Below are positions 1 to 7,450 of a DNA stretch of 14,205 nucleotides, piece by piece. The notes beneath the pieces are model-generated. The model worked only from the letters and a program-made list of their open reading frames with translations, was not told the DNA's origin and searched no databases. The first letter of the stretch is position 1. Each line of letters opens with the position of its first letter. Both the position numbers and the translations under genes were made by a program. Source of the DNA: Elusimicrobiota bacterium (GTDB taxonomy: Bacteria > Elusimicrobiota > Elusimicrobia > 2-02-FULL-39-32); the NCBI GenBank assembly GCA_016193115.1, contig JACPSV010000116.1:10936-25140 (forward strand), written 5' to 3'.

Positions 1-562
1 CAATGGAAAAACTGCGAGAAATTGTCTCCCCACCTTCCCCAATGGTTGGACGGTTCAAATTGCGCGCGAACAATCCCAACCTCAATTTTTCGGATAGGGT
101 AGTGTTCAAACCAATATCCAACCCGAACGCGCTGGAAGATCCAAACCCTTCGATCTGAAGGAATAGTCCTTTCAAACTGTATCCCATCCAAACACCTTCG
201 GATAAAGAAAGGGAATGAGATAGGATCATTTGCCGTTCCATGTATTGGGAAAATCCAAACTGACTATAAGCCGATCCGAACGCGCCCATTTTCGTGGGAA
301 CGGCAATCGCTGTCCCGCCATATCTCAATTCCTTGAGAGAAAAGAGTTGAGTATAAAAAGATACCCACTCCCCTTGAGATAGGAAAGACAAGGCAGCCGG
401 GTTCCAGAAGGGAGCGGTCGCGTCCCCTGAAGGCGCAGAGCAGGTTCCCGAAAGAGATTGGGACCGGGCTCCCGCCGGCTTATACTCAAAGGAGGCCATG
501 ACCAAAGTCGCCCGCAGAAAAAAAACGGTGAGACCGCAGGATAGGATGGGAATCAGTCTCAC
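1..562 (-). other. Probable separate PorV/UPF0164-like outer-membrane protein inside the long ORF (3' partial)
   Basis: A GTG codon at 562-560 begins VRLIPILSCGLTVFFLRATLVMA, a basic N-terminus plus hydrophobic core like a fresh signal peptide. It is followed by a short mature region and the motif FWNPAAL, typical of PorV/UPF0164-type barrel proteins. Later residues (FGSAYSQFGFSQYMERQ, LGLFARNLNRP) alternate as beta-strands do. The segment is in the same frame as the upstream lamin-tail protein, so gene callers will fuse the two. In the +1 frame a TGA overlaps this GTG as GTGA, the layout expected of two coupled genes. A weak purine-rich stretch (GGGAAGAAG) lies just upstream. The gene runs off the window. 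Confidence 0.5.
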
Positions 563-1342
563 AAACTTCTTCCCACGATGACTGGTTTGACGCAGAACGT
601 TATTCCCCAGAACATCATAAATTTCCAGTACACCGTCCGTATTGGACGGAACACGATAGAGAATCCGCGCTTCGCGGTAAATCCCATCACCCAGAGGAGA
701 AAAGGGAGACTGCGCAACTTCTAACAAATCTCCTCCTCTATCTTGTTCGGAAATCCCATTTTGAGATGAGACAAACAAAATGCAAGGAATCCCTCCTCCT
801 GAACGTGGAGTTACACTGGAAACTGGCACTGAAACCCATTGGGGAGAGCCGGGTGTAGATCGGGAAAGTCCGGCGCCATTGCTTGCCGTCGGCGCCGTAG
901 AACAGATCCCGCCGCAAAGAGAATCTGAATCCGGCTTTCCATAGAGGATCCGATCTCGAACCGTCCCCATATCGTCCACCAGTTGAACGCCATCCGACTT
1001 GGATCCGGCGTTCCCCATAGCCATGGTTCCGCTGATCAAATCCGCCACAACGGAAGTGGAGATGGCGGTCACAGATTCTTTAATGAGATAGTATCCAAAT
1101 GGAGGAATGGAACCGCAGAGGCGGGCGCAAACTCGTCCCGGGAACCGGTTCTCATCCACCTCAATTCTCCAGTCAGTCACGGATTCAGTAGAGGATCCTG
1201 AGTTATACAATTCGATCCACTCGTTGCCCGTATCCGCGCCGGCAGGATCATAGACAAACTCGTTGATCAGCACCGTCGCCGAAATCGGATTCAAAAAAAA
1301 GAAGGTTGGAAGAAGCGAAAAATAGATGAACCGCAGTCCCAT
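1..1342 (-). CDS. Exported lamin-tail/FlgD-like domain protein read into a PorV-like segment (3' partial)
   Basis: One frame is open from the ATG at 1342 to the window edge, 447 codons with no stop. Residues 1-22 form a signal peptide (hydrophobic FIYFSLLPTFFFL, cleavage near ISA). Residues 23-140 match a lamin-tail domain: VLINEFVYDPAG, NEWIELYN, then VQLVDDMG and DRILYG. Residues 212-253 resemble the FlgD-like Ig fold that often ends secreted proteins (SPFSPLGDGI, then LEIYDVLGNNVLR), but the usual final WDG...G.Y strand is absent. At residue 261 a second signal-peptide-like stretch begins, followed by APFWNPAALSFL and barrel-like amphipathic strands. The first half is probably a surface or exported structural protein. 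The whole ORF may be two genes joined by a lost stop or an indel. Domain calls rest on motifs only; no exact function is claimed. Confidence 0.7.
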   Translation of the reverse strand, partial: MGLRFIYFSLLPTFFFLNPISATVLINEFVYDPAGADTGNEWIELYNSGSSTESVTDWRIEVDENRFPGRVCARLCGSIPPFGYYLIKESVTAISTSVVADLISGTMAMGNAGSKSDGVQLVDDMGTVRDRILYGKPDSDSLCGGICSTAPTASNGAGLSRSTPGSPQWVSVPVSSVTPRSGGGIPCILFVSSQNGISEQDRGGDLLEVAQSPFSPLGDGIYREARILYRVPSNTDGVLEIYDVLGNNVLRQTSHRGKKFVRLIPILSCGLTVFFLRATLVMASFEYKPAGARSQSLSGTCSAPSGDATAPFWNPAALSFLSQGEWVSFYTQLFSLKELRYGGTAIAVPTKMGAFGSAYSQFGFSQYMERQMILSHSLSLSEGVWMGYSLKGLFLQIEGFGSSSAFGLDIGLNTTLSEKLRLGLFARNLNRPTIGEGGETISRSFSI

Positions 1343-1348
1343 ACTATA

Positions 1349-1377
1349 GATATAGAACTTTATGATCCCCCCAACAA
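1349..1377 (-). promoter_or_regulatory. Candidate promoter of the lamin-tail gene
   Basis: On the minus strand TTGTTG (1377-1372) is followed after 17 bases by TATATC (1354-1349). The ATG lies 6 bases further on, leaving almost no leader. No Shine-Dalgarno sequence is visible. The -10 box is non-canonical, so this is a moderate call supported by the same geometry at other unit starts in the window. Confidence 0.4.
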
Positions 1378-1419
1378 TAGGAGAATTACTTCAATCTAGG
1401 CAGGAAACTAAATCCCCTC

Positions 1420-1447
1420 TTGACAAACAATAGCAATCTGCTATCAT
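1420..1447 (+). promoter_or_regulatory. higBA promoter
   Basis: A consensus -35 TTGACA (1420-1425), a 16-base spacer and TATCAT (1442-1447) preceded by TGC, as in an extended -10. The expected transcription start is about 1454, right at the GTG start codon of the toxin gene at 1455. Confidence 0.75.
1430..1444 (+). promoter_or_regulatory. Palindromic operator in the higBA promoter
   Basis: ATAGCA-ATC-TGCTAT is a perfect 6-3-6 inverted repeat that fills the -35/-10 spacer and overlaps the -10 box. HigA-type antitoxins bind such palindromes through their helix-turn-helix domain and repress their own operon, so this is the likely HigA (or HigBA complex) site. Confidence 0.6.
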
Positions 1448-1454
1448 TAGAGGG

Positions 1455-1742
1455 GTGAGGATTGTTTATTGGAACCGCATTGCAATATTTATCAGGGAAC
1501 ACCCTAATTCCAAACCTTCACTGAATGCTTGGGTACAAATTATGGAGCGAAACACTTTTACACACTTTACTCAACTACGACAAACATTTAGCTCCGCCGA
1601 TTATGTAAAATCATACACCATTTTTAACATCTCAGGGAATAGAGTCCGCTTGATTACACTCATCAATTACACCTTAAACCTGATATCGGTGGAACAAGTA
1701 CTCACACACGCGGAATACGATAAGAAAAAATGGAGATCCTAA
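1455..1742 (+). CDS. higB: HigB-family toxin, mRNA interferase
   Basis: This 95-residue protein fits the HigB_toxin family (RelE/ParE fold), cytoplasmic enzymes that cut ribosome-associated mRNA when the antitoxin is depleted. Family marks are the N-terminal MRIV, the pattern SADYVKSYTIFNISGNRVRL (47-66) and the C-terminal THAEYDKKKW (84-93). Length is normal. The GTG start was chosen because it opens the only frame giving the conserved N-terminus and lies 7 bases after the -10 box, which implies a leaderless mRNA; no Shine-Dalgarno precedes it. The antitoxin gene follows after one base. The toxin-first order is typical of hig loci. The locus is more A+T-rich than its surroundings, in keeping with horizontal transfer. 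Confidence 0.88.
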   Translation: MRIVYWNRIAIFIREHPNSKPSLNAWVQIMERNTFTHFTQLRQTFSSADYVKSYTIFNISGNRVRLITLINYTLNLISVEQVLTHAEYDKKKWRS

Positions 1743-1743
1743 T

Positions 1744-2235
1744 ATGACCCTACAGACCTTAGAGAGAAAGTTGAAACCCTTAGAATCACCGGTTAAAAGC
1801 CAGATACTAAAATGGCTCTATTTACATTTACCTCCACAACCTATCACTAACAAAAGAATGCAGCATGCTTATTCCAATGCGGTTAGCATTCTCATGCGTG
1901 AAATAGAATTGGGGACTATTGAACAACAGGCTAAACATGAAATTGAAAAATATTTGAAGACACTCGTCCCATTCGTGGAAGAGTACGAAAAAAAGGAATT
2001 TCCTGTAGAGTCCGCAACTCCAGAAGATATCTTGCGTTTTCTTATGCAACAAAATGAATTATCACAATATGATCTTGCGGACGATCTGGGAGGGCAACCC
2101 GTTGTTTCAGATATTCTCAATGACAAACGTAAACTGACGAGAGAACATATCGAGCGGCTCAGCAAACGCTTTAACATCAGCCCAGCGTCTTTTTATCCTT
2201 TTCCGCAGACTTCCCTTACTGCGCGTGTTCGCTGA
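1744..2235 (+). CDS. higA: HigA-family antitoxin, HTH (Xre-type) regulator
   Basis: This 163-residue protein should bind and neutralise the HigB toxin and repress the operon. The C-terminal half (about 92-152) is an Xre-type helix-turn-helix: TPEDILRFLMQQNELSQYDLADDLG, then SDILNDKRKLTREHIERLSKRF and NISPASFYP, as in HigA. The N-terminal 90 residues are helical and charged, and in longer HigA proteins this region contacts the toxin. The start is one base after the toxin stop (TAATATG), with GGAG at 1732-1735 as ribosome-binding site, so this gene is translated from a normal leader within the shared mRNA. Its last 20 bases overlap the end of the convergent membrane-protein gene. Confidence 0.88.
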   Translation: MTLQTLERKLKPLESPVKSQILKWLYLHLPPQPITNKRMQHAYSNAVSILMREIELGTIEQQAKHEIEKYLKTLVPFVEEYEKKEFPVESATPEDILRFLMQQNELSQYDLADDLGGQPVVSDILNDKRKLTREHIERLSKRFNISPASFYPFPQTSLTARVR

Positions 2236-3049
2236 CTTGGACGTCGCTGCGGACAGGCATGGAGAGAGAGGTGGTTTCCAGAAGGCCGGCGATCAGAGAA
2301 CCCAGATGGTAAACGCCCCACTGGTCGGGGACCGTCTCAAACCCATAGAAACAGCTGCCGACGATTAGAGAGATCGCATAGACATACACGGAAGCGCTTA
2401 AAATGTACAGTTTTTTGGGCATGTTGTCGTATATTTTTCTCTTTTGCGTAGGATAGGTTATTGCATGGATCAAGACAATCGTCGCCGATATCAGCAAGAT
2501 AAGACCCGGATCGAGCAGGCGTATCACAAAAAGAATTCGCATCCAGGAGGCGATGTCGGGTTGAGCGCTCTTGAACCAGAGACCATCGTAAGCGGTCATC
2601 ATCCCAAGCTTTACGATCTCTTCGGAACCACCCACGGCGCGGGCGTTTACGATACAAAATAGAATTGCCAACACCGCACAAAAAACAAAAATCGCCGCCA
2701 CCCACTTCTTCCCTATTTTTTCAGGACCGAAACAAAGCGTCGCCATCGCTAAAAATGAGGCGGGACCGAAGACCGCAATCAAAAGAAATTCTCTTATGGA
2801 AGAGATGACAAGAGGCCAAGGGTGAGGACCCGCCAACACTTGAACAGGCCGCAAACTTAAGTAGACGCCGAATATCAAAAAACCCCAGAACGCGGCCTTA
2901 TAGGCCTGCTCGCTCGCGACCAGAGCTCTTAAAGGAGTCACCTGTTTCACGAATTTTGCCAAAGCGAAGAAAGTGATCCCAGCCAGGCCGGGAATCACGA
3001 TATAAACGAATATCTTCAGAAGTTCGGCGATCATCTCTTCAATTAGCAT
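2216..3049 (-). CDS. Seven-helix integral membrane protein, unknown function
   Basis: I do not recognise the family. The protein has 277 residues from the ATG at 3049 and about seven hydrophobic helices, near residues 13-32, 52-72, 82-107, 114-135, 168-192, 205-225 and 234-250. The loops are short and basic (KFVKQ, GPEKIGKKW, PTQKRKIYDNMPKK), and a short polar tail (RSDVQVSEHAQ) ends the chain. No catalytic motif, nucleotide-binding site or attached cytoplasmic domain is visible, so it could be a stand-alone sensor or transport-type module. The ATG at 3049 is preferred over the TTG at 3052 because a TGCTATCAT box ends 7 bases before it. The gene converges on higA with a 20-base overlap and is divergent from fpr, with 36 bases between start codons. 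Confidence 0.7.
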   Translation of the reverse strand: MLIEEMIAELLKIFVYIVIPGLAGITFFALAKFVKQVTPLRALVASEQAYKAAFWGFLIFGVYLSLRPVQVLAGPHPWPLVISSIREFLLIAVFGPASFLAMATLCFGPEKIGKKWVAAIFVFCAVLAILFCIVNARAVGGSEEIVKLGMMTAYDGLWFKSAQPDIASWMRILFVIRLLDPGLILLISATIVLIHAITYPTQKRKIYDNMPKKLYILSASVYVYAISLIVGSCFYGFETVPDQWGVYHLGSLIAGLLETTSLSMPVRSDVQVSEHAQ

Positions 3050-3056
3050 CAATCAC

Positions 3057-3065
3057 ATGATAGCA
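3057..3065 (-). promoter_or_regulatory. Extended -10 box for the membrane-protein gene
   Basis: Minus-strand TGCTATCAT (3065-3057) is identical to the nine bases covering the -10 of the higBA promoter. The ATG begins 7 bases later. No -35 is evident, as expected if the TGN extension compensates. The box abuts the divergent fpr box, so polymerase could hardly occupy both at once. Confidence 0.45.
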
Positions 3066-3067
3066 AA

Positions 3068-3078
3068 TTTTATATAAT
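3068..3078 (+). promoter_or_regulatory. Candidate -10 region of the fpr operon
   Basis: TTTTATATAAT contains a consensus TATAAT at 3073-3078 and is repeated exactly at 13448-13458 before the aroK unit. GTG follows 7 bases after it at 3086. No good -35 is seen at 16-18 bases. Confidence 0.5.
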
Positions 3079-3085
3079 GGCTTTC

Positions 3086-4468
3086 GTGTATACACTGAGA
3101 GTTGCGATTCTGGGTAGCGGGCCGTCCGGTTTCTATGCGGCGGAGTCTCTTTTGAGCCAAACTTCCGTGCCGGTTCAAGTGGATATGTTTGAGAGGCTTC
3201 CCACCCCTTTCGGATTGGTGAGAGGCGGGGTCGCGCCCGATCACCAAAAAATCAAGACCGTGTCGCTGATCTATGAGAAAACGGCTCAACGGACCGGTTT
3301 TCGATTTTTTGGGAACGTGGAGTTTGGAAAAGATGTATTCCTGCCGGAACTTAAAAAAATTTACGGCGCTTTGATTTTTGCGGTGGGCGCGAAATCAGAC
3401 CGCAAGATGGGAATTCCGGGAGAAAACCTGAACGGCAGCGTGCCGGCCACCGATTTTGTCGGCTGGTACAACGGGCACCCGGACTACAGTCACCTAAAAT
3501 TTGATCTCTCCGTGGAACGCGTGGCCGTGGTGGGTAACGGAAACGTGGCGATGGACGTGACCCGCATTCTAGCCGTGGATCCACGCCATCTGGAACAAAC
3601 CGATATCGCCGGATACGCTCTGGAATCCCTGAAAAAGTCCCGAGTGAAAGAAATTCTTCTTTTGGGACGGCGCGGGATCGCTCAGGCTGCGTTCACGAAC
3701 CCGGAAATCCGGGAACTCTGCGAGCTTCCGGGATCCGATTTGATCGTGGACCCAAACGAAGTGCAATTAGATCCTTTGAGTCAGGAATTCTTGAGTTCCG
3801 GTCAGGCCAGCAACGCCGCCAAGAACAACGTGCAGATTTTGCAGAACCATTCCAAACTTCAACTTAAAAATCAATCCAAAAAAATTGTCGTCCGGTTTCT
3901 GGTTTCTCCAACGGAAATTTTTGGGCAGGACGGAAACGTCTCTGCAGTCCAACTGGAGAAAAATCGTCTCTACAAAGAAAAAGACGGGTCTCTCCGCCCT
4001 AAAGGAACCGGGCAGTACGAAACCTTGCCTGTGGGTCTGGCGCTTCGTTCGGTCGGATACAAGGGACTGCCTCTGCAAGATGTTCCCTACGATGAAAAGA
4101 GTGGAACGATCCCCAACCTTTCAGGACGAGTGATTTCACCTGAAACAAAAAGTCCGCTCACAGGCCTGTACGCGGTCGGATGGGCTAAGAGAGGTCCTAG
4201 CGGCGTGATCGGTACGAACAAGCCGGACTCCCATGCAACCGTGGAAAAAGTTCTGGAAGACGCCCGAACCAACCTCCTATCCGTTTCTCCGCCCTCGAAC
4301 GCGGACGATATCCTTTCCCTTCTGCAGAACAAGAAAGTGCGGGTTTTGAACTATGCCGACTGGAAAAAAATAGATTCTCTGGAAATCCAAAACGGAAAAT
4401 CAAAGGGAAAATCGAGAGAAAAGTTTACGACGATCCCTGAGATGTTGGACGCCTTAAGCCATTGTTGA
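3086..4468 (+). CDS. FprA/adrenodoxin-reductase-type ferredoxin-NADP+ reductase
   Basis: An FAD- and NADP-binding reductase that moves electrons between NADPH and ferredoxin in the cytoplasm. Counting from the upstream ATG at 3077 (463 residues), GSGPSGFYAAE (13-23) is the FAD dinucleotide fold, PTPFGLVRGGVAPDHQ (42-57) is the signature of this family, GNGNVAMDVTRI (153-164) binds NADP, and GWAKRGPSGVIGTNKPD (from 368) closes the FAD site. Length matches FprA (about 456). The ATG at 3077 lies inside the TATAAT box, so the GTG at 3086 is the more plausible start, probably on a leaderless mRNA; it still leaves the whole FAD fold. The gene heads a long co-directional run, with the helicase 4 bases downstream. 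Its partner ferredoxin is not in the window. Confidence 0.9.
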   Translation: MYTLRVAILGSGPSGFYAAESLLSQTSVPVQVDMFERLPTPFGLVRGGVAPDHQKIKTVSLIYEKTAQRTGFRFFGNVEFGKDVFLPELKKIYGALIFAVGAKSDRKMGIPGENLNGSVPATDFVGWYNGHPDYSHLKFDLSVERVAVVGNGNVAMDVTRILAVDPRHLEQTDIAGYALESLKKSRVKEILLLGRRGIAQAAFTNPEIRELCELPGSDLIVDPNEVQLDPLSQEFLSSGQASNAAKNNVQILQNHSKLQLKNQSKKIVVRFLVSPTEIFGQDGNVSAVQLEKNRLYKEKDGSLRPKGTGQYETLPVGLALRSVGYKGLPLQDVPYDEKSGTIPNLSGRVISPETKSPLTGLYAVGWAKRGPSGVIGTNKPDSHATVEKVLEDARTNLLSVSPPSNADDILSLLQNKKVRVLNYADWKKIDSLEIQNGKSKGKSREKFTTIPEMLDALSHC

Positions 4469-4472
4469 ACTC

Positions 4473-7448
4473 ATGATTCAAGAACTTTCAACCGCGCTTG
4501 CGGAGGAAAGGCAAAATGCCTTAGAAACAGGCGAAAATCCTGTCGGGCGGCTGCGCGATTTGAACCCGTCTCAAATGAAAGCCGTCCTGCACGATCAAGG
4601 TCCTTTGCTGATCGTGGCGGGAGCAGGCACGGGAAAGACGACCGTTCTCACCCGCCGCATCGCACACCTGATCACTTCCAAACGAGCTTTCCCCAGAGAA
4701 ATCCTCGCGCTCACGTTTACGGACAAAGCGGCCCGCGAAATGGAAGACCGCGTGGACCGATTGGTTCCTTACGGATTTAACGACGTCTGGATCTCCACGT
4801 TTCACTCTTTCGGGGACAGAATTTTGAGGGAATACGCTTTCGAGATTGGAATGTCGCCCAACGCGCGAGTTCTGTCCCTGCCGGAAGCGGTCGTGCTTTT
4901 AAGCCAGCGCCTGTTTGAATTTAAGCTGGATTACTACCGTCCCTTGTCCGATCCCACCCGTTTCGTGGAGTCTCTTCTCACCGTCTTCAGCCGGGCCAAA
5001 GATGAAGACGTGTCTCCGGAAGAGTTTCTGCAATCCGCCCAAAACTCCCTAAAAAACGCAAAGTCCAAGGAAGAAAAAGAGTCCGCAAAAAAAATGCTGG
5101 AAGTCGCGCGGGCATACCAAACCTACGAAAACCTGAAAACACAAAAAGGACTGATTGATTTCGGTGATCAAGTGGTGCTGGCTCTTAAGATATTGAGAGA
5201 ACGGGCGAACGTCCGGAAAAAAATACAGGCGCAATTCAAATACATTTTAGTGGACGAATTTCAGGATACCAACTACGCCCAATTTGAGATCTTAAAGCTG
5301 CTGACCTCAAAATCCCAGAACATTACGGTCGTCGGAGACGATGACCAATCCATTTACAAATTCCGCGGAGCTTGCCTTTCCAATATCCTCCAGTTTCGAG
5401 GACAGTACCCGCTCTGCCAAGAGATCGTCCTGCAGGAGAACTACCGTTCCACACAAGAGGTTCTGGATACCGCCTACAAACTGATTCAGCACAACAACCC
5501 AGACCGGCTGGAATACCGGGACCAGATCAGCAAGTTCCTGAGGTCCCACAAAACCGGCGGTCAGCGCGTGAGCCATCGCCATTTTGAGACCCTATTCTCG
5601 GAAACGGAATTTGTCGTGTCCCAGATCCAAAAAAGAGTTCAGTCCGGCCAAAACCAACCCGGAGATTTTGCCATTTTAGTACGCACGAACGCCGGCGCGG
5701 AACCGTTTCTCAAGTCATTGAACTCTGCCGGAATCCCATGGCGCTTTTCCGGAAGCGGAGGTCTTTACGAACAAGAAGAGATCCGGGTCGCTCTCGCTTT
5801 CCTAAGATGCGTGGATCAGCCCAACGATTCGGCCAGTCTCTATTATCTTGCGACTTCTTCCCTCTATGGATTGGACGGAGAAACCTGCGCCCGGACGACC
5901 CAACTTGCAGACAAGAGCCGGCGATCCTTGGAAGAAGTTTTTCGAGCCTGCCTGAAAGATGAAGCCAATGATTTGCGCTTGGAACCGGAAAGTCAAAAAA
6001 AAATTGAGAGTCTGGTCCGGGACCTAAAAAAGTTTCGTCAGCGTGCCGCCACAACGCCCACCGGTTTTCTTCTCTACCAATTCTTCGAGGAAAGCGGCGT
6101 TCTCAGCCGACTGGCCGAGTCCAGAGACGCCTTTGCCCTGCAGCAGGCGCAGAACCTGCACCGTTTCTTTGAGCAGATTAAACAGTTTGGTCAAATCTGC
6201 CAGTACGACCGCGTCCATTTTTTCGTCCAGCACATCGAAGCTCTGAAATCGGCAGGCGAAGATCCCGTCAGCGCGGAAGCATCCTGGGACGAAAACGCGG
6301 TCAATCTCCTAACCGTGCATGCCGCCAAAGGACTGGAGTTTCCCGTCGTTTTCCTGGTAGGTCTGGAAGCAGGCCATTTCCCTATCGGCAGACGGACCGA
6401 CCCAATCGAACTTCCGGAAAACCTGATCAAAGACATTCTTTCCGGAGGTGACGCGCATCTCCAGGAAGAGAGGCGTCTTTTTTATGTGGGGTTGACCCGC
6501 GCCCAAGAGGAACTGATCCTCTGTTCTGCCCGGGACATGGGAAAGAAAAAACTCTGGAAAATATCACAATTCGTTTTGGAAGCTCTGGACAAACCTCAAA
6601 TCGTGGAGTCCGTCATCCCGCAGAATCCTTTGGACTCCTTGAAAAGTTTTGCAACGCAAGCGGTTCCCGCATCCTTCACCCTGCCTCCCGTCTCCAAGAA
6701 ACTGGACAGGGAAGGAATGCTCACTCTTTCGGTCACGTCCATAGACGACTACCTAACCTGCCCTTTACGTTACCACTATGCGCACGTCCTGAAGATTCCG
6801 GTTCCTCTGCATCACACGTCCGTCTTTGGCATGGCCATCCATGAAGCTTTGAAAGGGTACCACCTGATGCGGCGGGAAGACAGAACCATGGGCGTTCAAG
6901 ATCTTCTGGATCTCTTTAAGAACGCATGGAAAAGCGAAGGGTTTGTCTCGCGTGAACATGAGGAAAAAAGGATTCAGGAAGGAACTAAAATTTTAAAAGC
7001 TTACCACAAAAAAGAGGAGAAGTCCTCTTCACGGCCGACTCTCGTAGAAGAAAGTTTCAAGATGATTCTGAACGAGGCCCGGATTCGCGGCCGATTTGAT
7101 CGCGTGGACGTCCATCCTTCGGAATCCGTCGTCATTGACTACAAAACCAAGGACGTCAAAGACCAAAAAGATGCGGACAAAAAAGCGAAAGAGAGTATCC
7201 AACTGGTTCTTTACGCGAGAGCGTTTCAGGACAGGTTCGGCCGTCTGCCGGACAAAACGGCGCTCCACTTTATCAAAAAGGATTTTGTGGGTGTGTCAAT
7301 CCCAACAGAAGAAAGGATCGGCAAAGCGCTGGAACTCACGCGCTCCGCCATTGAAGGCGTCCGAAACAACCTGTTTCCGGCAAAGCCGGCCTACCATTGC
7401 CAGTGGTGCCCCTTCGAAAAAATCTGCCCGGAAACGCAGCGAGCGTGA
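4473..7448 (+). CDS. UvrD/PcrA-type SF1 helicase fused to an Fe-S RecB-family nuclease
   Basis: A 991-residue DNA-repair enzyme. The helicase part carries a Q motif (near 32), Walker A AGAGTGKT (K55), motif Ia LTFTDKAAREME, Walker B DEFQDT (261-266), motif III GDDDQSIYKFRGA, motif IV ENYRST, motif V TVHAAKGLEFP (H616) and motif VI YVGLTRA (R676). UvrD is about 720 residues; the extra C-terminus is a PD-(D/E)XK nuclease with GRFDRVD (D876) and VIDYKTK (D889, K891). It also has four cysteines arranged as in AddB/AdnAB: C763 in TCPLRYHY, then C976, C979 and C985, which should hold a [4Fe-4S] cluster. The likely job is double-strand-break end processing or repair unwinding. The single chain resembles one AdnAB subunit; no second subunit is nearby. 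rmuC follows after 2 bases. Confidence 0.92.
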   Translation: MIQELSTALAEERQNALETGENPVGRLRDLNPSQMKAVLHDQGPLLIVAGAGTGKTTVLTRRIAHLITSKRAFPREILALTFTDKAAREMEDRVDRLVPYGFNDVWISTFHSFGDRILREYAFEIGMSPNARVLSLPEAVVLLSQRLFEFKLDYYRPLSDPTRFVESLLTVFSRAKDEDVSPEEFLQSAQNSLKNAKSKEEKESAKKMLEVARAYQTYENLKTQKGLIDFGDQVVLALKILRERANVRKKIQAQFKYILVDEFQDTNYAQFEILKLLTSKSQNITVVGDDDQSIYKFRGACLSNILQFRGQYPLCQEIVLQENYRSTQEVLDTAYKLIQHNNPDRLEYRDQISKFLRSHKTGGQRVSHRHFETLFSETEFVVSQIQKRVQSGQNQPGDFAILVRTNAGAEPFLKSLNSAGIPWRFSGSGGLYEQEEIRVALAFLRCVDQPNDSASLYYLATSSLYGLDGETCARTTQLADKSRRSLEEVFRACLKDEANDLRLEPESQKKIESLVRDLKKFRQRAATTPTGFLLYQFFEESGVLSRLAESRDAFALQQAQNLHRFFEQIKQFGQICQYDRVHFFVQHIEALKSAGEDPVSAEASWDENAVNLLTVHAAKGLEFPVVFLVGLEAGHFPIGRRTDPIELPENLIKDILSGGDAHLQEERRLFYVGLTRAQEELILCSARDMGKKKLWKISQFVLEALDKPQIVESVIPQNPLDSLKSFATQAVPASFTLPPVSKKLDREGMLTLSVTSIDDYLTCPLRYHYAHVLKIPVPLHHTSVFGMAIHEALKGYHLMRREDRTMGVQDLLDLFKNAWKSEGFVSREHEEKRIQEGTKILKAYHKKEEKSSSRPTLVEESFKMILNEARIRGRFDRVDVHPSESVVIDYKTKDVKDQKDADKKAKESIQLVLYARAFQDRFGRLPDKTALHFIKKDFVGVSIPTEERIGKALELTRSAIEGVRNNLFPAKPAYHCQWCPFEKICPETQRA

Positions 7449-7450
7449 CG

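Noticed and set aside
7397..7450. Upstream extension of rmuC to a TTG inside the helicase gene
   Set aside because: The extra 18 residues would bury the membrane anchor and overlap the helicase's conserved Cys cluster; the ATG at 7451 gives the normal N-terminus.
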